Shown: piece after piece, positions 1 through 6,579 of the stretch
How positions within the stretch are numbered: the first letter of the stretch is position 1
How the letters are laid out: each line of letters opens with the position of its first letter
Assembly: GCA_003242645.1 (NCBI GenBank)
Contig: QGVC01000138.1
Location: 1 to 8,640 of the forward strand
From: Pseudomonadota bacterium
GTDB lineage: Bacteria; Pseudomonadota; Alphaproteobacteria; Rhizobiales; Hyphomicrobiaceae
DNA: 8,640 bases
Direction of reading: 5' to 3'
Translations under genes and position numbers: made by a program
The notes under the pieces: model-generated
Database searches by the model: none
What the model saw: the letters and a program-made list of their open reading frames with translations, nothing else
What the model was told of the DNA's origin: nothing

Positions 1-1
1 C

Positions 2-316
2 GGATCGGCGCTGAAGCTGTACGATGGGCGGAGCCCGGGGGATTCCGCAGTCATCGCTCTACTGACGGCCCTCTTATTTGCCATGACGCCGCCAGCCAAG
101 CCGTTCGTCGATGGCATTACCTCGCGCGAGCTTTGGGCGGGCCTGCAGCAGCGGCTGCTTCCTCAAGAGAAATGGTTTGGGTTGATCGGTTACAGCGATG
201 AATTTGTCTCCAATCCCGAACCTAATGCGTCGGAGCTGGCAACTGGCTCTATCGAGCGCCAATCCGAAGGCGGGATTGATGCTCTCCAGCCGTCATCGGG
301 GAGCGGTCAGCCTTAA
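2..316 (+). CDS. Partial hypothetical protein, C-terminal end
   Basis: The frame is open from the left edge to a TAA at 314-316, giving 104 residues with the N-terminus outside the window. I do not recognise the family. Residues 16-28 of the visible part form a short hydrophobic run (AVIALLTALLFAM) that could be a membrane helix. A proline-containing stretch and a mixed polar segment with several Trp, Phe and Tyr follow (RELWAGLQQRLLPQEKWFG). The last 25 residues are rich in Ser, Gly, Gln and Pro and look like a disordered tail. Third codon positions favour G/C over the first two thirds and less so in the tail. The gene converges on the TetR gene with only nine bases between the stop codons. 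An internal ATG at 83 exists, but the frame stays open upstream, so a longer gene is more likely. A 62-codon frame on the opposite strand (74-262) is the alternative; I rate it lower. Confidence 0.4.
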   Translation, partial: GSALKLYDGRSPGDSAVIALLTALLFAMTPPAKPFVDGITSRELWAGLQQRLLPQEKWFGLIGYSDEFVSNPEPNASELATGSIERQSEGGIDALQPSSGSGQP

Positions 317-325
317 GTCCTAGGG

Positions 326-955
326 TTAAGCCGATGGCCGGTCGCGGTTTGCCCTGTCTTGCAGGCCCGCCACGTAAGTTTCGATCAGATCATCAGCAAT
401 GTGCTGCATCGACTCGTGAAACATTGCGGGCAGCTTCCGAGTGGCCGACATCAGCGAGATGCCGTGCAGTGCAGCCCACACGACGCGAGCTGACTGCTTC
501 AGCGACTTAGGATTATTCTTCATTAGCGGCAGCTGGTTTGCGAGGGCGTCCTCGAAATGGTCGGAAAGTCGCTCCAGCCGTTCCGAGTACCAAGGGGGTG
601 CGCTCTTCTTGAAAGGGAGATCGTGCTGAGCGATGAGGCTCCAGACCTTCTCGTTCTCGCGGCTGAAGTTGAGGTAGGCGCGCGCCAACTTATTCAATTG
701 ACGCTGTGGCGGCCCTTCCGCGGCCACTTGGGAGAGCCTGCGGTCTAGGGCACCAAGGAGCAGGCCCTCAACCTCCAGCACCAGCTCATCGAGGCTGCCA
801 AAAATATTGTAAAGCGTGCCCGCTGAATATCCGATCCGACGCGCGATTGCACGCGCGGAAATGCCCGCCAAACCATTCTCTGTAATGATTTGGTAGGCTG
901 ATTGAATTGCCAGTTCGCGGAGTTCCTCCGCCGTATGCCGGGAACGACGTCCCAT
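326..955 (-). CDS. TetR/AcrR-family transcriptional regulator with WHG-type C-terminal domain
   Basis: This is a 209-residue one-component repressor, a normal length for TetR proteins. The N-terminal DNA-binding domain spans about residues 8-58. Its helix-turn-helix lies near residues 32-53, with the family pattern GISARAIARRIGYSAGTLYN followed by IFGSLDEL. The C-terminal ligand and dimer domain carries W160-A-A-L-H164-G165, the signature of the WHG (TetR_C_33) group. The ATG at 955 is chosen because it begins just before the conserved domain and has a modest CAGG eight to eleven bases upstream. The frame continues open to an ATG at 1183, but that would add 76 residues unlike TetR and overlap the neighbouring gene. 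The ligand is unknown. TetR proteins often control nearby enzyme or exporter genes, so the P450 and exported-protein genes on the same strand are natural target candidates. A 10-base palindrome just upstream could be an autoregulatory site. Confidence 0.88.
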   Translation of the reverse strand: MGRRSRHTAEELRELAIQSAYQIITENGLAGISARAIARRIGYSAGTLYNIFGSLDELVLEVEGLLLGALDRRLSQVAAEGPPQRQLNKLARAYLNFSRENEKVWSLIAQHDLPFKKSAPPWYSERLERLSDHFEDALANQLPLMKNNPKSLKQSARVVWAALHGISLMSATRKLPAMFHESMQHIADDLIETYVAGLQDRANRDRPSA

Positions 956-983
956 GAAACGACCTGAACCAAAACTTTTTATA

Positions 984-993
984 CCTCGCGAGG
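984..993. promoter_or_regulatory. Perfect 10-bp palindrome next to a TATAAA box, candidate TetR operator
   Basis: CCTCGCGAGG at 984-993 is a perfect palindrome 29 bases upstream of the TetR start codon. On the minus strand it abuts TATAAA (978-983), which could be the -10 box of the tetR promoter. I find no convincing -35 hexamer at 16-18 bases. The position fits a repressor that blocks its own promoter, but TetR operators are usually longer (15 bp or more), so this is a candidate only. Confidence 0.3.
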
Positions 994-1130
994 CGATATG
1001 GGATGAAAGTGGCAATTCGCAAGAAAGGGCTCGGTTGGTAAAAAAAACTTTTCGTGAATACTGCTCGTGCCTAATATTAAGAAAAATCAAAGTAGTTTTT
1101 CCGTGTTCGACACGAGAACCATTTTGGAGC

Positions 1131-1718
1131 TTAGAAGCTTGCTTCAGCCTTGCAGGTCGATAGGCCAAGGACGAGCGCATCATCGGAGCGCCGCAGAAGG
1201 TGAGTGCAGTCCGCGGTCGCTTCGATTGTGACTAGATCGCGATGCTGCCCAGGCTGGATTGCGCGCTCACCCTTCTGGGGATCAATGCTGATGCGCTCCG
1301 TCCACCTCACCGATGCGGTTGCAGCGTCGGGTCCTAAGGGGAGAACGTCTGTGACCGTGACCTCGAGAGCGTAGTCGCCGAAGACTCCCTGCCCGATTGC
1401 ACCTGCGAGCAATGAACTCATATTGAGCATATCATCCTTTGTCAACGTAACCTCGATGAAGCCCTTGCGCACTCCATTGCGGTGAAGGATGGCGCTCGCT
1501 TGCATGACGGCACCATCGGCGATGTTCGCTTCGACCCACTTCTGAAGCCGGGCCGAATCATGCGACCGCATAATCTCCACCGCCTCCTGCTGGATTTGCC
1601 GAAAGTAGGCATCGGCCTCTTGGGCAGTGATCCGCTGTTGTTGGCCTTGTGCCGGAGCCCACGTGAGAAGCAAGGCGACTGCGGCTCCTGCCAGCTTGGA
1701 GCTGCGCGAAAGGAACAT
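1131..1718 (-). CDS. Exported protein of unknown function
   Basis: This 195-residue protein begins with a clear Sec signal peptide: a basic start (MFLSRSSK), a hydrophobic core at about residues 9-20, and A21-P22-A23 before QGQQQ, giving a likely cut after A23. The mature protein of about 172 residues begins with a helical, Gln/Glu-rich segment (residues 32-66), followed by beta-prone stretches around 86-92, 117-127, 132-142 and 160-168. A helix followed by strands is compatible with an NTF2/SnoaL-like fold, but I see no diagnostic motif and do not assign the family. The only cysteines, C171 and C189, lie near the C-terminus and could form a disulfide in the periplasm. The ATG at 1718 is preceded by an excellent AAGGAGAG ribosome-binding site. 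A longer frame reaches 1817 but lacks such a site and would bury the signal peptide. It lies between the TetR and P450 genes on the same strand, 152 bases from the P450 stop. Confidence 0.78.
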   Translation of the reverse strand: MFLSRSSKLAGAAVALLLTWAPAQGQQQRITAQEADAYFRQIQQEAVEIMRSHDSARLQKWVEANIADGAVMQASAILHRNGVRKGFIEVTLTKDDMLNMSSLLAGAIGQGVFGDYALEVTVTDVLPLGPDAATASVRWTERISIDPQKGERAIQPGQHRDLVTIEATADCTHLLRRSDDALVLGLSTCKAEASF

Positions 1719-1775
1719 GACGGTTCTCTCCTTGAGTGTGGGGAAAGGACGATCCGAGCCGTAACGACGTGAACG

Positions 1776-1796
1776 GCGATCGGTTCTGCCGATCGC
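1776..1796. repeat. 8-bp inverted repeat upstream of the exported-protein gene
   Basis: GCGATCGG (1776-1783) and CCGATCGC (1789-1796) are perfect inverted arms around a 5-base loop. The repeat lies 58-78 bases upstream of the exported-protein start and 75 bases beyond the P450 stop. It could be a dimer-binding operator or an mRNA hairpin. No T-run follows it on the minus strand, so it does not look like a classical terminator. It overlaps the 16-base element shared with the P450 upstream region. Confidence 0.5.
1779..1794 (-). promoter_or_regulatory. Upstream element shared with the P450 gene, copy 1
   Basis: The plus strand here reads ATCGGTTCTGCCGATC. It matches 3303-3318 at 14 of 16 positions, including the first ten in a row. 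It lies 61 bases upstream of the exported-protein ATG; the other copy lies 68 bases upstream of the P450 ATG. Similar sequence at a similar distance suggests a common regulator site. The shared 7-mer ATCGGTT also occurs inside coding sequence at 185-191 and 7489-7495, so chance cannot be excluded. Confidence 0.35.
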
Positions 1797-1870
1797 GCCA
1801 AGCCGTGTCCTAGCCACGCTCAGGAGAAATGGCTTTGAGGCTGCTCAAGTGAGGGCAAGCAGCTGTTCGC

Positions 1871-3235
1871 TCAGCTCAGCTCGTGGATGCGGAAGGGGAG
1901 GCCGCCTTTCGGCGTCAGAGTGACCGTGGCGTTGATGCTGGGCGGCTCCTTGCCGACGTACTCGGGCCGGAAGCGGCGCAGCAGGATCGACAGCGCCAGC
2001 GTATTCTCCACCTGGCTCATGGCGCCGCCGATGCAGGAGCGCTTGCCCGCGCCGAACGGGAGATAGGTGTACTTGGCGCGCTTCTTGGCGGCGTCGCCCA
2101 TCCAGCGCTCGGGCCGGAACTCCTCGGGCTCGTCCCAATACTTCGGGCTGTGGTGCACGCCGTAAGAGAACATGACGATGCGGTCGCCCGGCCGGATCTC
2201 ACGGCCGCCGATCTCGTCGTGCTGGGCGGCAACGCGGATGAGGCCCCACACCGGCGGATAAAGGCGCATCGTCTCCTGGATCACGGCACGGGTGTAAGCC
2301 AGCGCTGAGTAGTCGGCTGCCGTGGGATCGCGGTCGCCATAGGTCGCCTCGCCCTCGCGGCGGATGCGCTCTGCCGCCTCGGGGTGCTTCGAGGTGAGAT
2401 AAAGCGACCACGCCAGCGTGAGCGCCGTCGTCTCGGTTCCGGCCCACAGGTATTGCTTCATCTCGTCGACAGCCTGTGCCCGGTCGAACTCAGGAATGTT
2501 CGGGTCGGCAACGGCAGCCTCGATCATCGAGTACAGCGTGCGCTCGCGGTGCTCGCGCGGATTGGCGGCCATCACGATATCCGGCACGCCACCCCAGACT
2601 TCGACAGCCTTCGCCGCGTCTTCCTCCGTGATCTCGAACTCCTGGCCCGCCACCTTCTTCAGGCGGATGGCCTTGTGGTTCATCACGTCGGTGTAGGTCT
2701 TCACGCACTTGAAGACGAAGTGCGGGTTGAACGGCATGTCGCGGTTGAACAGCGCCTTGCAGATCATGTCCGCGGCCAGCGTCCACGTCTGCTCGACCAT
2801 CTCGACCGTCTCCCCCGTCTGGGCGAGCTGGCGCCAGTTCTCCATCTTCGTGCGGATGGCCATCAGGAAGTAAGGGATGTACTCGGCGAACATATCCGGG
2901 TGGAATGCCGGCTGCTGCGGCGCCCGGATCTTCTGCCAAAGCTGTCCGTCGACGGTGATCATGGACTTGCCGAAGATCGGCCTGAGACCGTCGAAGTATT
3001 TCGTGTAATTGTCCGCCTTGGTTACGAGCACATGCTTGAAGTGCTCGGGCTCGGTGAGCAGAACGACACGCTGATTGGCCATGTTCACGGTGATGACGTC
3101 GCCGTAGCGCTCAGCCATCTGCATCAGCGTGCGCATGGGGTTTTCGGGATCACCCTTGAGCAGGGGTGTGAGCTTGAACCAGATCGAACTCTGCTCCCCC
3201 AGCTGATGAACATGCGACGGCAGCGGTGCGCTCAT
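1871..3235 (-). CDS. Cytochrome P450 monooxygenase, soluble bacterial type
   Basis: This 454-residue heme-thiolate enzyme would insert one oxygen atom of O2 into an organic substrate. All core P450 signatures are present in order: the C-helix WxxxR (W100-R104), the I-helix oxygen-activation motif AGTETT (265-270), the K-helix ExxR (E321-R324), the PERW meander motif (about 375-378) and the heme-binding loop FGAGKRSCIG with the cysteine ligand at C401. There is no N-terminal membrane anchor and no fused reductase, so it should need separate redox partners; none is in the window. The overall pattern, including ITVDGQLWQKIR, recalls the CYP4/CYP102-like bacterial P450s that often act on fatty acyl or other hydrophobic substrates, but the substrate cannot be read from sequence. 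The ATG at 3235 is chosen for its GGAG 11 bases upstream; a TTG at 3280 would add 15 residues. The Shine-Dalgarno bases lie in a short inverted repeat. Confidence 0.95.
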   Translation of the reverse strand: MSAPLPSHVHQLGEQSSIWFKLTPLLKGDPENPMRTLMQMAERYGDVITVNMANQRVVLLTEPEHFKHVLVTKADNYTKYFDGLRPIFGKSMITVDGQLWQKIRAPQQPAFHPDMFAEYIPYFLMAIRTKMENWRQLAQTGETVEMVEQTWTLAADMICKALFNRDMPFNPHFVFKCVKTYTDVMNHKAIRLKKVAGQEFEITEEDAAKAVEVWGGVPDIVMAANPREHRERTLYSMIEAAVADPNIPEFDRAQAVDEMKQYLWAGTETTALTLAWSLYLTSKHPEAAERIRREGEATYGDRDPTAADYSALAYTRAVIQETMRLYPPVWGLIRVAAQHDEIGGREIRPGDRIVMFSYGVHHSPKYWDEPEEFRPERWMGDAAKKRAKYTYLPFGAGKRSCIGGAMSQVENTLALSILLRRFRPEYVGKEPPSINATVTLTPKGGLPFRIHELS

Positions 3236-3244
3236 GGTCGATGT

Positions 3245-3257
3245 CACTCCGCGAGTG
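3245..3257 (-). promoter_or_regulatory. Inverted repeat covering the P450 ribosome-binding site
   Basis: On the minus strand, CACTC (3257-3253), GCG and GAGTG (3249-3245) can pair into a 5-bp stem with a 3-base loop. The GGAG that serves as Shine-Dalgarno sequence (3250-3247) falls in the loop edge and second arm. The structure could limit translation or, as DNA, bind a dimeric regulator. It shares the core CTCGCG with the palindrome upstream of the TetR gene. The stem is short, so the effect is uncertain. Confidence 0.35.
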
Positions 3258-3302
3258 TGGTCATCCGAACGCGAATACAATTAGGATTTCTACTTCGACC
3301 GA

Positions 3303-3318
3303 ATCGGTTCTGGCGACC
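3303..3318 (-). promoter_or_regulatory. Upstream element shared with the exported-protein gene, copy 2
   Basis: The plus strand reads ATCGGTTCTGGCGACC, matching 1779-1794 at 14 of 16 positions. It overlaps an 11-base palindrome, ACCGA-A-TCGGT, at 3298-3308. The region around it is AT-richer than the flanking genes and is the expected P450 promoter. I cannot place -35 and -10 hexamers with confidence. Confidence 0.35.
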
Positions 3319-3468
3319 AATTACTTCTCTATATCATCCGACCGGGGATGGCGTGGGAAAGTAAACGCCTGGCCGGTGATCTTCCTGCCTCGTAGCACTA
3401 GCGCTCCACACGGTCCAGATTATCCGTTTGACCCGCTACACAATGGCGCGCCGCGGTCGGCTGAGCAG

Positions 3469-4131
3469 TTAGCCTTTGTATTCCAGGGATGGCGAGAAGA
3501 GCTGCGCAGTCTGGTTAATTGCTCCGTCTACGACGACCCGTCGGCCTTCGAGGCGGGCCTGGCCCGCTGCGACGAGGCGAAGGGCGTGCGGATACAACTT
3601 ATGTTCTGCAGAGAGTATTCTGGCGGCGAGAGTGTCGGGCGTGTCGTCGTCGGACACGGGAACGGCAGCCTGCGCAATGATGGGGCCTGAGTCCATCTCC
3701 GGCTCCACGAAATGGACCGTGCACCCGGCTATCTTCACACCCGCGGCAAGAGCCTGGGCCTGCGCATCAAGCCCCTTGAAGGCGGGCAGCAGGGAAGGAT
3801 GGATGTTGAGCATCCGGCCTGACCACTTCTCGACGAAACCCGCCGTCATCAGCCGCATGAACCCCGCGCAGCAGACGATTTCGGCCCCGGATGCGACCAG
3901 AGCTTCGTGCAGTGCGGCCTCGAAGTCCTCCCGGCTAGGATAGCTCTTGTGGTCGATGACTTTCGTCGGAAGTCCCTGGGAGGCGGCCCACGCTATCCCT
4001 GGAGCTTCGGGCCGGTTCGAAATCACCAAAATGATTTCAGCGGGATAGCTTGGATCCCGCGCGGCCTCGACGAGCGACATCATGTTCGAGCCGCGACCGG
4101 AGATCAGGATAGCCACGCGCTTCTTGCTCAT
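3469..4131 (-). CDS. purN: Phosphoribosylglycinamide formyltransferase (GART), PurN type
   Basis: PurN moves the formyl group from 10-formyltetrahydrofolate to glycinamide ribonucleotide, the third step of cytosolic de novo purine synthesis. The 220-residue protein has the usual length. Visible motifs are the phosphate-binding SGRGSN loop (11-16), the catalytic region N109-I-H111-PSLLP (equivalent to Asn106 and His108 of the E. coli enzyme), and [11 protein letters not shown] with D147 matching the catalytic Asp144. The start ATG (4129-4131) overlaps the purM stop as ATGA, so the two are almost certainly translated in a coupled way from one message. The enzyme directly precedes PurM in the pathway order, with the PurL step between. 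After its stop there are 233 bases to the P450 start, and I see no clear hairpin-plus-T-run terminator there. Confidence 0.97.
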   Translation of the reverse strand: MSKKRVAILISGRGSNMMSLVEAARDPSYPAEIILVISNRPEAPGIAWAASQGLPTKVIDHKSYPSREDFEAALHEALVASGAEIVCCAGFMRLMTAGFVEKWSGRMLNIHPSLLPAFKGLDAQAQALAAGVKIAGCTVHFVEPEMDSGPIIAQAAVPVSDDDTPDTLAARILSAEHKLYPHALRLVAAGQARLEGRRVVVDGAINQTAQLFSPSLEYKG

Positions 4132-5264
4132 GCTCCACCCGCCGGGCCGGGATCTGCGAACGATAGCTCGCCGACAACGCGCAGCGCCCCCGCCGCGCCG
4201 CTGCCCTTAACCTGGGTTCTCTGCCCGTCACCCGCAGCCAGCTCTCCGATGATACGTGGTGTTTCGCCTTGGGCTCGCAGGTACGTCATGACGGCGTCCG
4301 CCTGGGACTTCGAGACGATCAAGACGAGGCCAATCCCAACGTTGAAAGTTCGCAGAAGCTCGGCCGTTTCGAGGCGACCCGCCTGGGCCAGCCATCCGAA
4401 GACGGCAGGGGCTGTCCAGCTCGACAGGTCCACCACTGCAGCGATCCCGTTTGGTAGCACACGCGGCACATTCTCGATGAGACCGCCGCCGGTGATGTGC
4501 GCAACGGCCTTGATGGCTCCTGTCTCGCGGATGGCGGATAGTACTGGCCGGACGTAGATCCGCGTCGGCTCGAGCAAGGCCTCTGCTAACGACCGATCCG
4601 GCGCGAACGATGCGGGAGCATCCCACGAAAGCCCCTCATTCGCGACAAGGCGCCGGATCAAGGAGTATCCGTTCGAGTGGGGGCCGGACGAGGCAAGGCC
4701 GATGAGTACGTCTCCAACGGCGATATCGCTCCGGGGCAGAAGCGAGCCCCGCTCGACCGCGCCGACGGAAAAACCGGCCAGATCATAGTCCTGGTCTGCG
4801 TACATCCCGGGCATCTCGGCCGTCTCGCCGCCGATCAGAGCGCAACCAGCCTGGCGGCACCCTTCGGCAATCCCGGCGATGACCGTCCGCGCCGTGTCCA
4901 CGTCGAGCTTTCCGCAAGCGAAATAGTCGAGGAAAAACAACGGCTCGGCGCCCTGTGCGAGCAGATCGTTGACGCACATGGCCACGAGGTCGACGCCGAT
5001 GGTGTCATGCCGGCCGGTCTCGATGGCGATCTTGAGCTTCGTGCCAACGCCGTCCGTGCTGGCAACCAGCACCGGATCGGTGAAGCCGGCCCCCTTCAGG
5101 TCGAAGAGCGCTCCGAAGCCGCCGAGCTCCGAGTCCCCACCGGGCCGACGGGTAGCTCTGGCAAGTGGCTTGATGGCCTCGACGAGCGCGTTGCCGGCAT
5201 CGATGTCGACACCCGCATCGCGATACGTGATTGGTGTTCGGGGAGGCTGGTCGGTTTCAGACAT
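4128..5264 (-). CDS. purM: Phosphoribosylformylglycinamidine cyclo-ligase (AIR synthetase)
   Basis: PurM closes the imidazole ring: formylglycinamidine ribonucleotide plus ATP gives aminoimidazole ribonucleotide, the fifth step of purine synthesis. The 378-residue protein contains the family hallmarks in order: [12 protein letters not shown] (14-25), the ATP-binding STDGVGTK (69-76), the block [20 protein letters not shown] (99-118), [11 protein letters not shown] (145-155), [14 protein letters not shown], and the later [15 protein letters not shown] and RTFNVGIG. It is about 30 residues longer than the E. coli enzyme, mostly through a Gly/Ala-rich C-terminal tail and a short N-terminal extension; this does not touch the core. 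The ATG at 5264 is chosen because AAGGA lies five bases upstream; an in-frame ATG at 5309 has no good site. It is the first gene of the purM-purN pair and is divergent from the DUF2066 operon across a 178-base gap. Confidence 0.97.
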   Translation of the reverse strand: MSETDQPPRTPITYRDAGVDIDAGNALVEAIKPLARATRRPGGDSELGGFGALFDLKGAGFTDPVLVASTDGVGTKLKIAIETGRHDTIGVDLVAMCVNDLLAQGAEPLFFLDYFACGKLDVDTARTVIAGIAEGCRQAGCALIGGETAEMPGMYADQDYDLAGFSVGAVERGSLLPRSDIAVGDVLIGLASSGPHSNGYSLIRRLVANEGLSWDAPASFAPDRSLAEALLEPTRIYVRPVLSAIRETGAIKAVAHITGGGLIENVPRVLPNGIAAVVDLSSWTAPAVFGWLAQAGRLETAELLRTFNVGIGLVLIVSKSQADAVMTYLRAQGETPRIIGELAAGDGQRTQVKGSGAAGALRVVGELSFADPGPAGGA

Positions 5265-5442
5265 CGTGATCCTTCGCGCCACACTCCGGCTACTCGCGCC
5301 ACGGCCCATTTTCGCCGCTCAGCTCAGGCATTGACCGGACCCCATTTTGGCCTCATTGCTCCCCGTGAGATGGGGCGTCGTAGCAGACTTCGCGCGCGGC
5401 GGGCAACTTGCGCATTTGTACATCGCATCGAGGAGGGGCCTC
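5265..5442. promoter_or_regulatory. Divergent intergenic region between purM and the DUF2066 operon
   Basis: This 178-base gap has to carry the start signals for purM on the minus strand and the DUF2066 operon on the plus strand. A plus-strand TTGACC at 5331-5336 resembles the alphaproteobacterial -35 box, but no convincing -10 hexamer lies 16-18 bases further on. Only the ribosome-binding sites at its two ends are clear: AAGGA before purM, and AGGAGG at 5431-5436 before the DUF2066 gene. I see no recognisable purine riboswitch. Confidence 0.5.
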
Positions 5443-6579
5443 GTGAGCTGGCTCGGAGTGCGTCACATTAGGGCTGCTGCAGCTGGAGTCGCAGCCGGTC
5501 TGGCGCTCTCAGTGGTTGGTTTCCCCGCATCGGCCGAGGATGAGGCCTATACGGTTGCCGCGTACCCCGTCGATGCCGTCGCCAGCGATGCCGTCACTGC
5601 AAAGCAAAAGGCGCTCGCGGAAGGCCGGCAGGCTGCATTCCGCTCGCTTTTGAAACGGCTGGTGCCAGTAACGGCCTATGATCGGCTCGATCGCGTCAAG
5701 CACGTTAAGGCCGACGAGCTGCTTGAGGGCGTTTCAGTGCGCGACGAGCGCACCTCCGCAACCCAGTACATCGCCAGCCTCGACTTCTCGTTCCGGCCAG
5801 AGCCCATCCGCGATTTGCTGCGAAGCGAAGGCGTGCCCTTCGTCGATGAGCAGGCGCCAGCCGTTACGTTGATCCCCGTTTTCCTGCCGGCCGCGGCGGG
5901 GCAGGGGGCCGTACCCGCAGAGCTCTCAGCAGCGCGCGGCAGCCGGATGTGGCGCGAGGTCTGGGCAGGGCTCGACTTGGAGCATGCGCTGACGCCGGTG
6001 AAGCTCGGCGACACAAAGCCGGAGCTGACGGCCGAAGTGATCCAAAAGCTCGTTAAAGGGGACGGTTCCGTTCTCAGCGTCTTTTCAAAGGCTTATGGCT
6101 CGAGCCTGGTCATGCTGGCCGTGGCTCAGCCGGACCTTGCGGCCAAGCGGCTCAACGTGACCCTGACTGGCAGAGACGCCGTCGGTGCGTTCGTGCTCAA
6201 GCGGTCCTATCGACTGAACCTCGACGATCCGCTCTACACTGGCGAGCTGGCTGCCGTCATTGCACTCGGCATCCTGGAAGGCCGTTGGAAGGCGCTGAAG
6301 TTCGACGGCGGAACCGCCTCCGCTGGGTTCGGTGGGGCCCTGATGCCCGTGCAGATGATTGTCGAATTCCGGAACCTCCGACAGTGGCAGCAGATGCAGC
6401 AGCGGATCTCGATGCTGCCGGGTCTGGAGGGGATGCAGGTCGATGGTTTGTCGGCCCGCGGTGCGGACGTCACCGTGATGTATCCCGGGGGACCTGAAGC
6501 GCTGGCCCAGGCCCTGACCGCCCAAGGTTTCGACGTGCGGCAGTACGGCAGCACACTGCAGGTCAGCCCCTCCTTGTGA
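5443..6579 (+). CDS. Exported DUF2066 domain protein, function unknown
   Basis: This 378-residue protein starts at a GTG with a very strong AGGAGG six bases upstream (5431-5436). Longer in-frame starts such as the TTG at 5347 lack such a site. Residues 1-31 form a signal peptide: basic VRHIR, an Ala/Gly/Leu-rich hydrophobic core, then ASA before EDEAYTV, so the mature protein is probably periplasmic. The N-terminal part of the mature chain, with the helix around KQKALAEGRQAAFRSLLKRL and the following VKADELLEG, matches the DUF2066 pattern. The C-terminal segment (about 316-375) contains RQWQQMQQRISMLPGLEGM and a beta-rich tail ending in DVRQYGSTLQV, typical of this family in alphaproteobacteria. 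No catalytic residues or cofactor motif can be identified. It is the first gene of a plus-strand run with the phosphatidyltransferase, permease and hdaA; the role is unknown, and a cell-envelope function is only inferred from export and neighbours. Confidence 0.85.
   Translation: MSWLGVRHIRAAAAGVAAGLALSVVGFPASAEDEAYTVAAYPVDAVASDAVTAKQKALAEGRQAAFRSLLKRLVPVTAYDRLDRVKHVKADELLEGVSVRDERTSATQYIASLDFSFRPEPIRDLLRSEGVPFVDEQAPAVTLIPVFLPAAAGQGAVPAELSAARGSRMWREVWAGLDLEHALTPVKLGDTKPELTAEVIQKLVKGDGSVLSVFSKAYGSSLVMLAVAQPDLAAKRLNVTLTGRDAVGAFVLKRSYRLNLDDPLYTGELAAVIALGILEGRWKALKFDGGTASAGFGGALMPVQMIVEFRNLRQWQQMQQRISMLPGLEGMQVDGLSARGADVTVMYPGGPEALAQALTAQGFDVRQYGSTLQVSPSL

Noticed and set aside
1102..1114. CGTGT-TCG-ACACG hairpin downstream of the exported-protein gene as a terminator
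   Set aside because: The stem is only 5 bp, and on the minus strand an A-run rather than a T-run follows, so it does not fit an intrinsic terminator of that gene.
956..1183. N-terminal extension of the TetR protein to an upstream ATG at 1183
   Set aside because: It would overlap the exported-protein gene on the same strand and add 76 residues before a normally placed helix-turn-helix domain.
1749..1777. EcfG-like stress promoter (AGAAC, 16 bases, CGTT on the minus strand) upstream of the exported-protein gene
   Set aside because: The -35 block deviates from GGAAC at a strongly conserved base, and the related P450 element has no CGTT at the right spacing.
2384..3364. Long plus-strand open frame (326 codons) antisense to the P450 gene
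   Set aside because: It is the mirror of a strongly supported P450 gene in GC-rich DNA. It is rich in Arg, His, Leu and Val with no recognisable motif, as expected for an antisense shadow.
3236..3468. Hidden small gene or terminator in the P450-purN gap
   Set aside because: The plus-strand frame here (3226-3690) overlaps purN antisense, and the short palindromes (3394-3405, 3445-3456) lack T-runs or ribosome-binding sites.
4677..5471. Plus-strand open frame of 264 codons antisense to purM and running into the DUF2066 start
   Set aside because: purM is certain on the other strand, and this frame would cross the divergent promoter gap and the DUF2066 ribosome-binding site.
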